Shown one piece after another: positions 15,833 to 17,279 of a stretch of DNA of 17,279 nucleotides; positions within the stretch are counted from its first letter, which is position 1; every line of letters starts with the position of its first letter. Source of the DNA: Spirochaetia bacterium (GTDB taxonomy: Bacteria > Spirochaetota > Spirochaetia > Treponematales > Breznakiellaceae). The stretch spans positions 1 through 17,279 of the forward strand of contig BNUY01000054.1 of NCBI GenBank assembly GCA_025997715.1, given 5' to 3'. The notes under the pieces are model-generated. The model made no database searches, was not told the origin of the DNA, and saw only the letters and a program-made list of their open reading frames with translations. Position numbers and translations under genes: made by a program.

Positions 15833-16951
15833 GTGGCTAAGCGTGATTACTACGAAGTTTTAGGCGTTCAGAAAGACGCTTCCAAGGATGATATCAAAAA
15901 GGCCTATCGGAAGCTTGCCATACAGTATCATCCCGATAAGAACCCGGGGAACAAGGCGGCGGAGGAAAAATTCAAGGAAGCCAGTGAGGCCTACGAGGTC
16001 CTCTCGGATGACCAGAAACGTCCGGCCTATGACCAGTTCGGCCACGCCGGGGTTGAGGGCATGGGGGGCGGTCAGGACTTTTCCCAAGCTTTCCGGGGTT
16101 TCGAGGATATTTTCGGCGGCGATTTAGGCGGCATCTTCGAGACCTTTTTCGGCGGGCACCGCGGCAGTGGCGGCGGGCAGCGTAACAGCGTCAGGCAGGG
16201 CGCAAACCTCCGTTACGATATCGAAATTCCCTTCAAGGACGCAGTTTTCGGCTCCAAGGTTGAAATACAGTATTCCCGGAACGAAAGCTGCCCCACCTGC
16301 AAAGGTTCCGGGGCGGCGGGGGGCACCGGAAAAAAAGTCTGCCCCACCTGCCAGGGTTCGGGTCAGGTTCGTCACAGCCAAGGCTTCTTTTCGGTAGCCA
16401 GCACCTGCCATTCCTGCGGCGGGGAAGGGTACATCATTGAGCATCCCTGTAAGGACTGCGGTGGTTCCGGCGCCCAGAAAAAACGGCAAAAGATCATGGT
16501 CACCATCCCGCCGGGGGTAGAAGATGGCCGGCGGGTGGTCATCCGTCAGCAGGGGGATGTCGGCCCCAATGGCGGCCCGGCAGGAGACCTCTACGTGTTT
16601 ATCCGGGTCAAGCCCCACGAATACTTTGAACGCCAGGGTGAAGACCTTTACTGCGCGGTACCCATCTCCGTAACCCAGGCAAGCCTCGGGGCAGACATCC
16701 AGGTCCCCACCCTTGACGGCAAAACCATAAAGGTAAAAATCCCCCCGGGCATCCAAAACGGCAAACTCCTGCGTATCCGTGACGAGGGCGTCCCCTCAGG
16801 CGGCCGGCGCGGCTGTCTCTACATCAAGGTCATAGTACAAATCCCCGCCAAACTGTCCAAACGGGGTAGGGAACTTATGGAAGAGCTGTCCAAGGTAGAG
16901 GGTGAGGTGGATACGCCCAAGCCAATTCCGCTTTCAGAACTAGCGCAGTAA
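15833..16951 (+). CDS. dnaJ: Chaperone protein DnaJ (Hsp40)
   Basis: This 372-residue type I J-protein stimulates DnaK ATPase and delivers clients. The J domain (3-70) has the HPD motif at 33-35. A Gly/Phe-rich region covers about 72-115 ([14 protein letters not shown]). Four zinc repeats follow: CPTCKGSG (153-160), CPTCQGSG (170-177), CHSCGGEG (192-199) and CKDCGGSG (206-213). C-terminal beta domains complete a canonical full-length protein. The start is GTG 15833, fixed by AAAGGG and the [12 protein letters not shown]-terminus. It is separated from dnaK by 155 bases that hold a palindromic repeat, so transcription from the grpE promoter may be attenuated here. It ends five bases from the stop of the convergent gene. 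Confidence 0.97.
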   Translation: MAKRDYYEVLGVQKDASKDDIKKAYRKLAIQYHPDKNPGNKAAEEKFKEASEAYEVLSDDQKRPAYDQFGHAGVEGMGGGQDFSQAFRGFEDIFGGDLGGIFETFFGGHRGSGGGQRNSVRQGANLRYDIEIPFKDAVFGSKVEIQYSRNESCPTCKGSGAAGGTGKKVCPTCQGSGQVRHSQGFFSVASTCHSCGGEGYIIEHPCKDCGGSGAQKKRQKIMVTIPPGVEDGRRVVIRQQGDVGPNGGPAGDLYVFIRVKPHEYFERQGEDLYCAVPISVTQASLGADIQVPTLDGKTIKVKIPPGIQNGKLLRIRDEGVPSGGRRGCLYIKVIVQIPAKLSKRGRELMEELSKVEGEVDTPKPIPLSELAQ

Positions 16952-16956
16952 TACTA

Positions 16957-17279
16957 TTACTTTAAAAGACTGCGGGGGGAGGCGGAGATGGTCCCCCCGT
17001 GGAGGCCCGAAACATCGTTGGTGATAATCATGGCGGTACCGTCGAGGCGGTGTATCTCCCGGATAATCTCCTCCTTGCCCCTGCGGTTGGCAAATATCAT
17101 CAGCACCGTCTTGTCGGAGTCCCGGCCGCGGGCATCCATGGTGGTAACCGCATAGCCCTTGCTCCGCAAGAGGCCGGTCACCGTGCCGCTGTTTTCCTGG
17201 GACACGATGGTCTGGATCAGCACCTTCCCCAGGGCGATAAAGTTCTCTATCCGGGAGCCGATGTACACCCCCAGGGAAA
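16957..17279 (-). CDS. UPF0316/DUF2179-type protein, C-terminal part (partial, N-terminus off window)
   Basis: The open frame enters from the right edge on the minus strand and ends at TAA 16959-16957. Visible residues start SLGVYIGSRIENFIALG, the junction typical of UPF0316 (DUF5698-DUF2179) membrane proteins. A soluble DUF2179 domain follows: VTGLLRSKGYAVTTMDARGRDSDK, an ILV-rich strand, KEEIIREIHRLDGTAMIITND and a VSGLHGG ending. DUF2179 is a small sensory or ligand-like domain also found at the end of YitT-type proteins; no biochemical role is established to my knowledge. An internal GTG at 17268-17266 is not the real start, because the family similarity continues upstream of it. The transmembrane part is missing from the window. 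Confidence 0.8.
   Translation of the reverse strand, partial: SLGVYIGSRIENFIALGKVLIQTIVSQENSGTVTGLLRSKGYAVTTMDARGRDSDKTVLMIFANRRGKEEIIREIHRLDGTAMIITNDVSGLHGGTISASPRSLLK

Overview
The window looks like a chromosomal segment of a GC-rich treponeme-type spirochaete, possibly of the termite-gut group. This rests on gene content: a BspA/TpLRR-type leucine-rich surface protein, an AAA_14/DUF4143 ATPase, a PhoU-tailed phosphate symporter, and a grpE-dnaK-dnaJ cluster without hrcA. It is an inference and was not tested against a database. Most of the DNA is housekeeping. The accessory-looking parts are the left edge and the single minus-strand ATPase gene.

Layout. 1-799 (minus): 5' part of a BspA-like repeat protein without a convincing start. 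953-3124 (plus): membrane-anchored S1C/HtrA-type protease followed directly by a cation diffusion facilitator with a TTG start. 3160-5646: a large protein of unknown function carrying a ten-G tract, then an SSB, closed by a strong intrinsic terminator. 5776-6981 (minus): AAA_14/DUF4143 ATPase under a repeat-containing promoter. 7152-8810: polyprenyl synthetase and a DUF151 (bifunctional nuclease)-UVR protein. 8866-9834: LysM/M23 peptidase. 9984-11663: Na/Pi cotransporter with PhoU tail, convergent with a VanZ-like gene. 12166-12969: uppP. 13065-16951: grpE, dnaK, dnaJ. 16957-17279 (minus): C-terminal part of a UPF0316/DUF2179 protein. No gene-free stretch exceeds about 155 bases. I see no tRNA, rRNA, CRISPR array, transposase or phage gene.

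Themes. The prenyl synthetase, UppP and M23 peptidase fit lipid-carrier and peptidoglycan metabolism. The S1C protease and GrpE/DnaK/DnaJ form a protein-quality-control theme, although they are not one operon.

The least expected signal is regulatory. Several genes that begin transcription units (DUF4143 ATPase, prenyl synthetase, M23 peptidase, Na/Pi symporter, uppP) have no Shine-Dalgarno sequence. Each has a -10-like hexamer ending 6-7 bases before its ATG, so the mRNA would start at or next to the start codon. Promoter-distal genes (DUF151, dnaK, dnaJ) have good Shine-Dalgarno sequences. Other points are repeated operator-like elements at the ATPase promoter, long homopolymer tracts inside three coding sequences, and two intergenic imperfect palindromes built from heptamer repeats. 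I did not find a complete, clearly new multi-gene system.
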